Assembly (NCBI GenBank): GCA_963974475.1
Contig: CAXBCR010000001.1
Coordinates: forward strand, 186,001-250,000
Direction of reading: 5' to 3'
DNA length: 64,000 bases
DNA from: CAJXZP01 sp963974475
GTDB lineage: Bacteria > Bacteroidota > Bacteroidia > Flavobacteriales_G > Salibacteraceae
A program made the translations under genes and the position numbers. The notes beneath the pieces were generated by a model. The model saw only the letters and a program-made list of their open reading frames with translations. It ran no database searches and was not told the origin of the DNA. Below are positions 35,154 to 43,903 of this stretch, piece by piece (position 1 is the stretch's first letter; each line of letters begins with the position of its first letter).

Positions 35154-36878
35154 ATGTCACTACAATTCAAACATTCCGTCCTGTTCATATTTGTACTTTT
35201 GAGTCCCATAATTCGAGCTCAAATGGATACCAATGCCATATTTACAGCTCCTTTACCTATCCCGATGTATTTAGCAGGGAATTTCGGAGAGCTAAGAGGT
35301 GGCCATTTTCACGCTGGAATTGACATCAAGACCCAACAAGTGGAAGGGATTCCTGTTTTGGCGGCAGCAGATGGTTATGTTTCAAGAGTTAAAATTTCTT
35401 TAGGTGGTTACGGAAATGCGATATACATCACTCATCCAAATGGGTATACTACGGCCTACGGGCATTTACAAAAGTTTAATGCGACCATAAACGAATTTGT
35501 GTTAGAGGAACAATATACCCGAAAAAAATTCACGGTTGAATTATTTTTCTCCTCCGAACAAATACCGGTAAATCAAGGAGATACTATTGCCTTATCCGGA
35601 AATTCGGGCGGATCAGGTGGACCTCATTTGCATTTTGAAATAAGAAAAACTGTTGGGGCCATTCCACAGAATCCTTTGAAGTTTGGTTTTGATATAAAAG
35701 ATGACATTGCACCGATTATGAAAAACTTGGCGGTGTATCCTCTAAACGATACTAGTTTAGTTAATGGTAAATCAGTCCCCGTTTTTATCGCATTAAACAA
35801 AACTGGACGAACATATAGTTTACCAAACAACACAAAAATTACCGCTCGAGGAGTGGTAGGATTTGGTTTAGAGGCCATCGATAAATTAAATGGGTCTAAT
35901 AATAGATGTGGGGTCTACAACATGACCCTTACCGCAGACACTTCCATTATTTATTCTCACCAAATGGATGAAATAAGTTTCGCTAATACGCGATATATTC
36001 AAACTCATGTTGATTTTTATGAAACCCAAAAGAATAAAAGAAGAATTCAAAAAAGTTACTTAACAACTCATAATCAACTGAGAATCTACAAAAACGTTCA
36101 AAACAAAGGACTGGTTTACTTTTCAAAATATGGACATCGATTAAAATATGACATAACGGATGTGTATGGAAACGAAACATCTTTAGCTTTCTCCGTGGAA
36201 TTGGATACCTCCACTCCATCTCCTCAAATAATTGCAGACTCCTCGCTTATTCTACCTTATAATGGCGCCTCCTATTTTGAAGATGAGCACATAAAAATTC
36301 AATTTCCAAAATATAGTTTGTATGAAGATTTAAAATTCACATATTCTATGCGGGATACTATTTCTAATGCGGTTTCTCCAATTCATGAAATCCAAAATCT
36401 TTACACTCCGTTGCAAAAAAGGATGACTGTTTCTATCGAAACCCCAAAGGTTGCTAAAGATGTTGGTGACAAATTTTTTGCAGTTTCATTAAATGAAAAA
36501 AACGAGGTAATTTCTCCCGAAGGAGGAGAATACGAAAACGGGTGGGTTACTTTTAAAACCCGTAGTTTTGGTCCCTATACCATTATGAAAGATACTATCG
36601 CTCCTAGTATTACTCCAATAAATTTCGATTCCAACTCGGCACATTTTTCCGAATTAACTCAAGTAGTTTTAAAGGTTGAAGATGATTTGAGTGGAGTAAA
36701 CACCTATAATGTATACGTAGATGGGGTATGGCACTTATTAGAATACGACCCCAAAACAGGATTGATTTGGATAAACTTGTATCCCAATATGTTTAGTAAA
36801 GGAATGCATAAAATGGAAATAAAAGTGAGCGATTCTGTTAACAATTTTAAAGCTTTTACTTTCAATTTTATTTGGTAA
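35154..36878 (+). CDS. Exported M23 (LytM-type) peptidase
   Basis: A 574-residue protein with a signal peptide ending near 'IIRAQ'. The M23 domain occupies about residues 35-200. Zinc ligands are in 'HFHAGID' (H53, D57) and 'GPHLHFEIR' (H158 and H160), with 'AYGHL' (H104) in the active site. All ligands are present, so it should be an active endopeptidase on peptidoglycan cross-links or related peptides. The C-terminal 370 residues are beta-sandwich-like modules of unknown role. It starts a plus-strand group of envelope genes. Confidence 0.9.
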   Translation: MSLQFKHSVLFIFVLLSPIIRAQMDTNAIFTAPLPIPMYLAGNFGELRGGHFHAGIDIKTQQVEGIPVLAAADGYVSRVKISLGGYGNAIYITHPNGYTTAYGHLQKFNATINEFVLEEQYTRKKFTVELFFSSEQIPVNQGDTIALSGNSGGSGGPHLHFEIRKTVGAIPQNPLKFGFDIKDDIAPIMKNLAVYPLNDTSLVNGKSVPVFIALNKTGRTYSLPNNTKITARGVVGFGLEAIDKLNGSNNRCGVYNMTLTADTSIIYSHQMDEISFANTRYIQTHVDFYETQKNKRRIQKSYLTTHNQLRIYKNVQNKGLVYFSKYGHRLKYDITDVYGNETSLAFSVELDTSTPSPQIIADSSLILPYNGASYFEDEHIKIQFPKYSLYEDLKFTYSMRDTISNAVSPIHEIQNLYTPLQKRMTVSIETPKVAKDVGDKFFAVSLNEKNEVISPEGGEYENGWVTFKTRSFGPYTIMKDTIAPSITPINFDSNSAHFSELTQVVLKVEDDLSGVNTYNVYVDGVWHLLEYDPKTGLIWINLYPNMFSKGMHKMEIKVSDSVNNFKAFTFNFIW

Positions 36879-36932
36879 TTTCACCGCCTACATCATCGAC
36901 TTGAAAACAGGTCTCTTGTAACGTCTATCACT

Positions 36933-37571
36933 ATGAAGAAATCATTTCTGTTAATTTTAACAATACTATTAATTTCCACTTTTGGATTTAGCCAAAAGCA
37001 ACAACCTGAAAGAAAAGTAATTCAATTTTCGGGAGTTATACTTGACGGGGATAGCTTACAGCCTGTACCTTTTACCACCATAATGATTACTCAAAGACAT
37101 ACTGGGACGAGTGCAGATGTCAATGGGATTTTTTCTTTCGCTGCTCAAGAAGGAGATTCTATCCATTTTTCAAGTATTGGATTTAGGGATGCCTATTTTG
37201 TAATTCCAGATACGATGCATACGAGTAAATATTCGCTCATTCAATTAATGAGCATGGATACTTTATTATTACGAACACACATGGTTTACCCATGGCCGAG
37301 TAAAGAACAATTCAAAGAGGAATTTTTAAATACTCGTATCCCTACGGACGACTTGGACCGAGCTAATGCCAATTTGGCTCAAGCTGAGATGCGCGAACGA
37401 ATGCAAAATATGCCGGCTTCGGGTAGCGAAAGTTTCAAATACGAAAACACTATTCGTAATCAACAAACCTATTATTACGGACAATATCCTACTTGGAGTA
37501 TCTTAAACCCTATTGCATGGGCGCAGTTTATTAAAGCTTGGGATAACGGAGATTTTAAGAAGAAAAAATAA
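36933..37571 (+). CDS. Exported protein with carboxypeptidase-like regulatory domain
   Basis: A 212-residue protein. The signal peptide ends near 'FGFSQ'. Residues 30-105 match the CarboxypepD_reg-like fold common in Bacteroidota ('FSGVILDGDSLQPVPFTTI' and 'NGIFSFAAQEGDSIHFSSIGF'). The tail is charged and ends with KKKK. It sits between an M23 peptidase and a TonB receptor that carries a related N-terminal domain. Role unknown; probably periplasmic. Confidence 0.85.
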   Translation: MKKSFLLILTILLISTFGFSQKQQPERKVIQFSGVILDGDSLQPVPFTTIMITQRHTGTSADVNGIFSFAAQEGDSIHFSSIGFRDAYFVIPDTMHTSKYSLIQLMSMDTLLLRTHMVYPWPSKEQFKEEFLNTRIPTDDLDRANANLAQAEMRERMQNMPASGSESFKYENTIRNQQTYYYGQYPTWSILNPIAWAQFIKAWDNGDFKKKK

Positions 37572-37636
37572 AGCACAAGTGCTGCAATAATTCTATTTTT
37601 ATCAAGTTTTACGGGTACCAACATAACGTTACTTTC

Positions 37637-40159
37637 TTGAAGTTAATACTCCATTTATTTTTTATCATCGCGTTCTTTTTCGGAGGAAACACCATTTTTG
37701 CGCAAGATTCCATTAGAACCGTAATAAGTGGAAAGGTAATCACCGACCAAGGGCAATCGCTACCGGGTGCATATATCTTTGTGAACGATTTTACCCACGG
37801 AACGGTTTCAGATAGTCTCGGTTTTTACACCAAAGAGATTGAACCTGATAAGGAGTTTAAACTCATCATTGTTTACATAGGTTACGACACGGCTTACGCT
37901 ACGCAAACACTGCATGCGGGTGAAACGGTTACGCTTAATTTTCAATTGAATTTTAATACCCGTAAAATGAAGGCCCTCATAGTTAATGGTAGCAGAATAA
38001 AAGAAACGGGGCTCTCCTCCATTTCTACCAAAGGGGTTTCGCAAATAGCGGGACCAAGTTCGAGTATTGAAAAGACACTAATTTTTCAAGGCCAAGGGGT
38101 TTCAAGTAGAAATGAACTAAGTTCTCAATACAGTGTGCGAGGGGGGAATTTTGATGAAAATTTAATTTACGTGAATGGGGTACAAATTTACCGTCCATTT
38201 TTGGTTCGTTCCGGTCGGCAAGAAGGATTGAGTTTTGTAAATCCCGCGCTGGTTAACGATGTGAAATTTTCGTCTGGTGGATTTGAATCACGGTACGGAG
38301 ACAAAATGTCGAGTGTTTTGGATGTAACGTATAAAGAACCCGAAAAATTCGCAGGTTTTGTAGAAGGAAGTTTTTTAGGCGCCCAAGTAGCCATTGAGCA
38401 ATCCTCAGATGACCATCGTTTTACTCAAATTCATGGACTTCGCTACCGAACTAATCAATACCTTTTAAAAGGATTGGACACACAAGGACAATATCAACCT
38501 GATTTTATTGACTATCAGGGCTATTTTACTTTTGATATTTCAGACCGGGTAGAGATTGGTTTTTTGGGTTCGTACTCCAGAAACAAATACAAATTTGTGC
38601 CGGAGACACGGAAAACCGAATTCGGTACTTTTCAAGAAGCCTTGCAACTCACTGTTTTTTATGACGGACAAGAAATTGACCAGTATCAAACCACCTTGGG
38701 TGCTTTAACCCTTACGGCTATGCCCAATGACAGTTTGCTATTGAAATTTGCCGCATCGGTTAATTATAGTGACCAAAGCGAAACTTTTGACATTGAAGGT
38801 GCGTATCGATTGGACGAATTAGATAAAGATTTGGGTTCGGCCAACTTTGGGCAAGTGGCATTTAATAGAGGAATTGGCGGGTTCATAAATCATGCAAGAA
38901 ATTATTACAAAGCCACCTTCGCTTCGCTAACGCATGACGGAAAAAAATATACTAAAAATGCAGAAATTTCATGGGGTGCACGTGGAAATTTAGAATGGGT
39001 TGATGACACCTATTCGGAATGGGAATATTTAGATTCTTCCGGTTACTCCACACCCCAAGTTCCCTCTGACCAAATAACATTGAATCAAGCTCACGGAAGT
39101 ACGCACTCGCTTAATTGGTATCGACTTAACGGATATGCCCAATGGGAACGCACTTTTAACATAGACTCTAATTTGCTTCATTTAAATATTGGAGCACGTG
39201 CAAATTATTGGAGTTTCAATAATCAATTGGTAGGTGGGCCACGTGTCTTGGTTTCATACAAACCCAATTGGAAAAAGAATTTTAGATTTAAGGCCGCTTG
39301 GGGATTTTATCACCAACCCCCATCTTTTAGAGAAATGCGAAATATTCAAGGTGCAATTAACCCAAATATTCGCGCTCAAACTTCCATTCATTACGTAATT
39401 GGAGCGGAAGAGGAATTTGAAATGTGGGGCCGTCCTTTTAAGCTTTCTGCCGAAATGTACTACAAAGACCTACGAAATTTAGTACCGTACGAGTTGGATA
39501 ATGTTCGAATTAGATATTACGCTAAAAACAATGCGAATGGTTATGCAGCTGGGATTGATTTTAAAATTAATGGAGAGTTTGTAAAAGGAGTAGAATCGTG
39601 GGCTAGCTTAAGCATTATGAAAACCCAAGAAGATTTAACCGATGACTACTATTACAAATATTACAATGCAAATGGAGATGAAGTCAACCCAGGTGATCCT
39701 TTTAACCCGGTGGTGAAAACAGAGCGAATTGAACCCGGTTCAATTCCTAGACCAACCGATCAACGGGTTAATTTCGCCATTTTCTTTCAGGATTACTTAC
39801 CGGGCAATCCTACCTTTAAAACAAACATCACCATATATTTAGCCACCGGACTTCCATTTGGACCGCCTTCATTTGACCGCTACAACGACATTTATAGAAT
39901 GCCATCTTACAAGCGTGTGGATATTGGCTTTTCGAAAGAATTGCTTCAAAATAAATTTGAAAAACGAAATAAACTAGGAAATAGCAACGGTTTTAAATCT
40001 TTAAAAAGCATGTGGTTAGCCTTAGAGGTTTTCAATGTACTTGGGGTTCAAAACACCATTTCTTACTCTTGGGTACACGATATCAGCAATCGTTATTACG
40101 CGGTTCCTAACTACCTAACTCCAAGACAAGTAAATTTAAAATTACAGGTGCGGTTTTAG
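37637..40159 (+). CDS. TonB-dependent outer membrane receptor with N-terminal CarboxypepD_reg-like domain
   Basis: An 840-residue outer membrane protein. The only usable start is a TTG at 37637, which gives a perfect signal peptide (KLILHLFFIIAFFF to 'IFAQ'); the frame is open upstream but has no ATG. Residues 25-115 are the regulatory-like domain, followed by a plug domain ('SQYSVRGGNFDENLIYVNG') and a beta-barrel rich in aromatic strands that ends 'QVNLKLQVRF' with a terminal Phe. Substrate not evident; no SusD partner is adjacent, so polysaccharide uptake is not supported. Confidence 0.92.
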   Translation: MKLILHLFFIIAFFFGGNTIFAQDSIRTVISGKVITDQGQSLPGAYIFVNDFTHGTVSDSLGFYTKEIEPDKEFKLIIVYIGYDTAYATQTLHAGETVTLNFQLNFNTRKMKALIVNGSRIKETGLSSISTKGVSQIAGPSSSIEKTLIFQGQGVSSRNELSSQYSVRGGNFDENLIYVNGVQIYRPFLVRSGRQEGLSFVNPALVNDVKFSSGGFESRYGDKMSSVLDVTYKEPEKFAGFVEGSFLGAQVAIEQSSDDHRFTQIHGLRYRTNQYLLKGLDTQGQYQPDFIDYQGYFTFDISDRVEIGFLGSYSRNKYKFVPETRKTEFGTFQEALQLTVFYDGQEIDQYQTTLGALTLTAMPNDSLLLKFAASVNYSDQSETFDIEGAYRLDELDKDLGSANFGQVAFNRGIGGFINHARNYYKATFASLTHDGKKYTKNAEISWGARGNLEWVDDTYSEWEYLDSSGYSTPQVPSDQITLNQAHGSTHSLNWYRLNGYAQWERTFNIDSNLLHLNIGARANYWSFNNQLVGGPRVLVSYKPNWKKNFRFKAAWGFYHQPPSFREMRNIQGAINPNIRAQTSIHYVIGAEEEFEMWGRPFKLSAEMYYKDLRNLVPYELDNVRIRYYAKNNANGYAAGIDFKINGEFVKGVESWASLSIMKTQEDLTDDYYYKYYNANGDEVNPGDPFNPVVKTERIEPGSIPRPTDQRVNFAIFFQDYLPGNPTFKTNITIYLATGLPFGPPSFDRYNDIYRMPSYKRVDIGFSKELLQNKFEKRNKLGNSNGFKSLKSMWLALEVFNVLGVQNTISYSWVHDISNRYYAVPNYLTPRQVNLKLQVRF

Positions 40160-40198
40160 TATTCATTCTTACCTTACTCTTAATTAAAATTAATACCA

Positions 40199-40945
40199 AT
40201 GACGCACAACCTCCAAAACACGCTCAGCATTTTGTTACTTGCATTAACCACATCGAGTTGTGGGCTAATGTACCGCGTAATTTTAGGTGTAGATTCTAAT
40301 CCAGGTTGGAAAAGTCACGATCAAATCGTGAAAGATTTCAAAAGGTTTAAAATTCCCGAATCAAATAGTTTTGTATTGGATACTGCTTCTTATACCAATG
40401 CCGTCCTTTCGGTGTATAATATACGAAAGGAAAAAATAAAAAAGGACTCTTTATTAACAGATAGTTTGGATTGGTATTTTGCTGAGTCAAATGCCAATAA
40501 CGACCTTCAGCCCGTTCAAATTAGATATTTCGACCAAAATGGGAAGCCCCTTTTTAAGATGATAAACTGCTATATTGATGGTTACCTAAAAATGTCATGG
40601 AATGTAGATAGTTGCTTTGATACTTTTCCTCCAAAGTCAATTGAATACCTTTCGTATGATACTAACGAAAACTTGGACTTTTTTATTCCATATATAAAAA
40701 CATTGAATGGGGAATCATTACAGCTAAATAAAATCCCCAAATCGAGTTTTTATGCCATTGTGTTTTGGAATAGTTATATGCGAAAACCTTCTAAAACCTT
40801 GATAAATCAGATTAGAAAAACCGAACTAAATAACCCCACAAAAAACACTTATATTTTTTATGTGAATAACCATAATGCTAGCTTATGGGATCTGTTAGAT
40901 ACTGAAAACAAAAAACTACTTCAACAAGAATTGGAAAAACACTAA
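40199..40945 (+). CDS. Lipoprotein of unknown function
   Basis: A 248-residue protein with a signal peptide and lipobox 'LTTSSC' (Cys21). The remainder is a soluble alpha/beta-looking domain with 'IVFWNSYMRKPSKTLINQIR', which recalls the strand-helix of a thioredoxin-fold protein, but no CxxC is present. It follows the TonB receptor by 39 bases and may be cotranscribed. No family recognised. Confidence 0.75.
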   Translation: MTHNLQNTLSILLLALTTSSCGLMYRVILGVDSNPGWKSHDQIVKDFKRFKIPESNSFVLDTASYTNAVLSVYNIRKEKIKKDSLLTDSLDWYFAESNANNDLQPVQIRYFDQNGKPLFKMINCYIDGYLKMSWNVDSCFDTFPPKSIEYLSYDTNENLDFFIPYIKTLNGESLQLNKIPKSSFYAIVFWNSYMRKPSKTLINQIRKTELNNPTKNTYIFYVNNHNASLWDLLDTENKKLLQQELEKH

Positions 40946-41068
40946 AGTTTTCATTCGGATTAAGGCGCCTCCATTCAAAATAATTACTTTACGCGCAATT
41001 CTTTATGGTTAGCAGGTTTCAGGTACATCCTTAACCTTAAATTGGCTTAAGAATAAAACCCAACTCCC

Positions 41069-41884
41069 CTAAAAAACAACTTTCAAGGCTAGTCCATTCA
41101 TATTGGGTTGCAAATTCCAACTTGCTTTAGAATCGTCTTTCTTTAAATGAAATACGGGTACAAAATAGCCAATAGCAGCACCCACTGCGTATCCAGCTAA
41201 TACATCGGTTGGAAAATGCATTCCAGCTTCTACTCTTGTCCAACCCACCAGCGCTGGAACTACTGCAGCTGCGGTCCATACCATCGGTTTCCATTTGCCA
41301 TTGGGATGGGTGTCGCTATAAACGCGAGCGGCAAAAAAGGTCATGGATGCTGCTCCGGCAGTATGCCCCGAAAAAAATGAATACCGCGCATCTAGCGTTT
41401 GTTTTTCTTCCATAGCAATCTCCGGATTATATACATATGGACGAGTTCGTAACGCAATTGTTTTAGTGGTGGAAATCAATCCATAACTCACCATTAACAC
41501 CTCCATACCCATAATACCAACCGTCAGGTAATGCTGTCTAACTTCCTTGATTCCTAGCAGTGAAATGGGCGATAAAATAGCTCCAGCCACAAATACATTG
41601 CTTGCGGTTTTAGCCGCCTCATTGTGATTATAGATAGTTGGTCGGTCCAAGGCATTAACTTGGTTTGGGTAAAAACTATTGATTTCAGCTTGCGTTAAAA
41701 TTTGATCGTTGGAGGTTAAAACCATTCCAGTGGTAAGCGAAATCGCCCCAGCCCCTATTATCGAATAATCTAGCTTCGGTTTAATGACATAGGGAAATTG
41801 TGCAAAAACGGGTTGAAATGAAAACAAAAAAAGCAACAACCATCCGAATTTAAAATTCTTCCAGTTGTTGCTTTTCTTTTTCAT
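41069..41884 (-). CDS. PAP2-family phosphatase
   Basis: A 271-residue membrane protein with a signal peptide and several hydrophobic segments. The three phosphatase motifs are complete: KxxxxxxRP as K141-P149 ('KTIALRTRP'), the PSGH-like 'FSGHT' with H174, and 'RVEAGMHFPTD' with R217, H223 and D227. The family removes phosphate from lipids such as phosphatidate, undecaprenyl diphosphate or lipid A; which of these is not clear. It ends near the lipoprotein gene and is 18 bases after clpX. Confidence 0.9.
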   Translation of the reverse strand: MKKKSNNWKNFKFGWLLLFLFSFQPVFAQFPYVIKPKLDYSIIGAGAISLTTGMVLTSNDQILTQAEINSFYPNQVNALDRPTIYNHNEAAKTASNVFVAGAILSPISLLGIKEVRQHYLTVGIMGMEVLMVSYGLISTTKTIALRTRPYVYNPEIAMEEKQTLDARYSFFSGHTAGAASMTFFAARVYSDTHPNGKWKPMVWTAAAVVPALVGWTRVEAGMHFPTDVLAGYAVGAAIGYFVPVFHLKKDDSKASWNLQPNMNGLALKVVF

Positions 41885-41902
41885 TTTATTGATTTCTCAG
41901 AA

Positions 41903-43144
41903 TTAAGCTACTTTCAGCTTACTCATTCCCGATTTTTCAAAGTGTTCTGTAGCGTATGCTAAATCAATAGTCAACTCACTGATTCTATTTTCTTTTGCAG
42001 CCGATGGAGTGTCATACATGGCATCCAACATAATTGCCTCACAAATAGAACGTAATCCACGAGCTCCTAATTTAAATTCATCTGCTTTATCCACAATGAA
42101 ATTTAACACCTCTTTGGTTACTGTCAACTTTATTCCTTCCATTTCAAAAAGCTTGGTATATTGTTTCATCAAACTATTTTTTGGTTCGGTAAGAATACTA
42201 ACCAATGCATCTTTATCTAATGGATTTAAATGCGTCAAAACAGGGAAACGGCCAATTAATTCCGGAATTAATCCGAATGAACGTAAATCTGAAGGAGCAA
42301 TGTATTGCAACAGGTTATCCTCATCAATGATATTTGACGATTTGGTAGTATACCCAATAGGTTGCTTGTTAATTCTTCGACTTATCTGTGTTTCAATACC
42401 ATCAAATGCACCGCCACAAATAAATAGGATATTTTTAGTGTTTACTTCAACAAGCTTTTGTTCTGGATGCTTTCTTCCGCCATACGGAGGGACACCAATT
42501 ACGGTTCCTTCTAATAATTTCAATAACCCTTGTTGCACACCTTCTCCAGAAACATCTCTGGTTATGGACGCGTTATCTCCTTTACGAGCAATTTTATCAA
42601 TTTCATCAATAAAAATAATTCCACGTTCCGCTAATTTCGGATTATAGTCGGCCGCTTGAAGCAATCTAGCCAAAATAGATTCAACATCCTCTCCTACATA
42701 CCCAGCCTCTGTAAGTACAGTTGCATCCGCGATAGCAAAAGGTACGTTCAATACCTTAGCAATGGTTTTTGCCAATAGTGTTTTACCCGTTCCGGTTCGC
42801 CCAACCATGATTACATTAGATTTTTCAATCTCCACATCATCCTCTGCAATTACCTGAGTTAAACGTTTAAAGTGATTATAAACCGCCACCGACAATACTT
42901 TTTTCGCATCATTTTGGCCAATTACATAGTCATTTAGTTTTTCAAACAACTCTTTCGGTTTGTATAACGACAAGGCAGACTGAAGGGTGTCCTTCAATTT
43001 ATGTTGAGAATCATCATCCACAATTTTCATGGCTTGTTCCACGCAACTGTCACAAATATGGCCCGTTGTTCCGCCAATTAGCATCCCAACTTCATTTTTC
43101 TTTTTGCCACAAAAAGAGCACTGAACCGTTTTCTCTTCCTTCAT
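41903..43144 (-). CDS. clpX: ATP-dependent Clp protease ATP-binding subunit ClpX
   Basis: AAA+ unfoldase that feeds substrates to ClpP. Start set at ATG 43144 (MKEEKTVQC); a TTG at 43177 would add 11 residues overlapping the upstream terminator. It has 413 residues. The N-terminal C4 zinc-binding domain ('CSFCGKKKNEVG' and 'CDSC') is followed by Walker A 'GRTGTGKT', Walker B 'IIFIDEIDKI', the sensor 1 region, and the C-terminal domain with 'GARGLRSICEAIMLDAMY'. The ClpP-binding IGF-type loop is likely the 'IGYT' region. Confidence 0.98.
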   Translation of the reverse strand: MKEEKTVQCSFCGKKKNEVGMLIGGTTGHICDSCVEQAMKIVDDDSQHKLKDTLQSALSLYKPKELFEKLNDYVIGQNDAKKVLSVAVYNHFKRLTQVIAEDDVEIEKSNVIMVGRTGTGKTLLAKTIAKVLNVPFAIADATVLTEAGYVGEDVESILARLLQAADYNPKLAERGIIFIDEIDKIARKGDNASITRDVSGEGVQQGLLKLLEGTVIGVPPYGGRKHPEQKLVEVNTKNILFICGGAFDGIETQISRRINKQPIGYTTKSSNIIDEDNLLQYIAPSDLRSFGLIPELIGRFPVLTHLNPLDKDALVSILTEPKNSLMKQYTKLFEMEGIKLTVTKEVLNFIVDKADEFKLGARGLRSICEAIMLDAMYDTPSAAKENRISELTIDLAYATEHFEKSGMSKLKVA

Positions 43145-43175
43145 AATCTTGGTATTATTCGTTTTGTCCGAAGAC

Positions 43176-43220
43176 AAAAAAAGAGATTAAAACAGAGCTA
43201 AATGCTCCTTTTAATCTCTT
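43176..43220 (-). terminator. Terminator between clpP and clpX
   Basis: A 12-bp stem AAGAGATTAAAA (43181-43192) with TTTTAATCTCTT (43209-43220), with an inner GAGC/GCTC pairing. On the minus strand it is followed by seven T (43182-43176). It would end or attenuate clpP transcription before clpX. Confidence 0.8.
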
Positions 43221-43236
43221 CAAATCTTGTTATTAT

Positions 43237-43899
43237 TTAGGCTTTTAATAAAACCTCATCAATCATTCCGTATTCTTTAGCTTCGGTTGAAGTCATCCAG
43301 TAATCACGGTCAGAATCAGCCCATACCTTATCATATTCTTGACCTGAATGGTCGGAAATAATGGTATATAATTCCTTTTTCAATTTGGCTATTTCTCGAG
43401 CTGTAATTTCAATATCCGATGCTTGACCTTGAGCGCCTCCCATGGGTTGGTGAATCATTACACGAGAGTGTTTCAAAGCCGAACGTTTTCCTTTTGCACC
43501 TGCAGTAAGTAGTACCGCAGCCATAGAAGCCGCCATACCCGTACAGATAGTAGATACTTCAGGTTGAATGTATTGCATGGTATCATAAATACCTAACCCT
43601 GCATAAACGGACCCACCTGGACTATTAATATAAATGTAAATATCGCGATTAGCATCTGCACTTTGCAAGAACAATAATTGTGCTTGAATAATATTAGCTA
43701 CATAATCATCTACCCCCGTACCCATAAAAATAATACGGTCCATCATCAAACGTGAAAACACATCCAATGCTTGCACATTCATGGTACGCTCTTCCAAGAT
43801 ATAAGGAGTCATTGAAGACTCAATGTAATGTTCCATCGCAATAGAACTAATTCCTTTATCTAAGGTTGCAAATTTTTTAAAATCTTTATAATCTGTCAT
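43237..43899 (-). CDS. clpP: ATP-dependent Clp protease proteolytic subunit ClpP
   Basis: Serine protease that forms the degradation chamber with ClpX. It has 220 residues. The catalytic triad is recognisable as S125 in 'GMAASMAAVLL', H150 in 'HSRVMIHQP' and an Asp near 199. 'INSPGGSVYAGLGIYDTMQY' (93-110) forms the substrate-binding strand. It begins 4 bases after the tig stop, so the two are surely cotranscribed. Confidence 0.98.
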   Translation of the reverse strand: MTDYKDFKKFATLDKGISSIAMEHYIESSMTPYILEERTMNVQALDVFSRLMMDRIIFMGTGVDDYVANIIQAQLLFLQSADANRDIYIYINSPGGSVYAGLGIYDTMQYIQPEVSTICTGMAASMAAVLLTAGAKGKRSALKHSRVMIHQPMGGAQGQASDIEITAREIAKLKKELYTIISDHSGQEYDKVWADSDRDYWMTSTEAKEYGMIDEVLLKA

Positions 43900-43903
43900 A
43901 ATT

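Noticed and set aside
37637..40945. Polysaccharide utilisation locus around the TonB receptor
   Set aside because: The lipoprotein after the receptor does not look like SusD, and no glycoside hydrolase or regulator is adjacent.
42009..42647. Open frame of 212 codons on the plus strand
   Set aside because: Lies entirely antisense to clpX, whose motifs are intact; no family resemblance.
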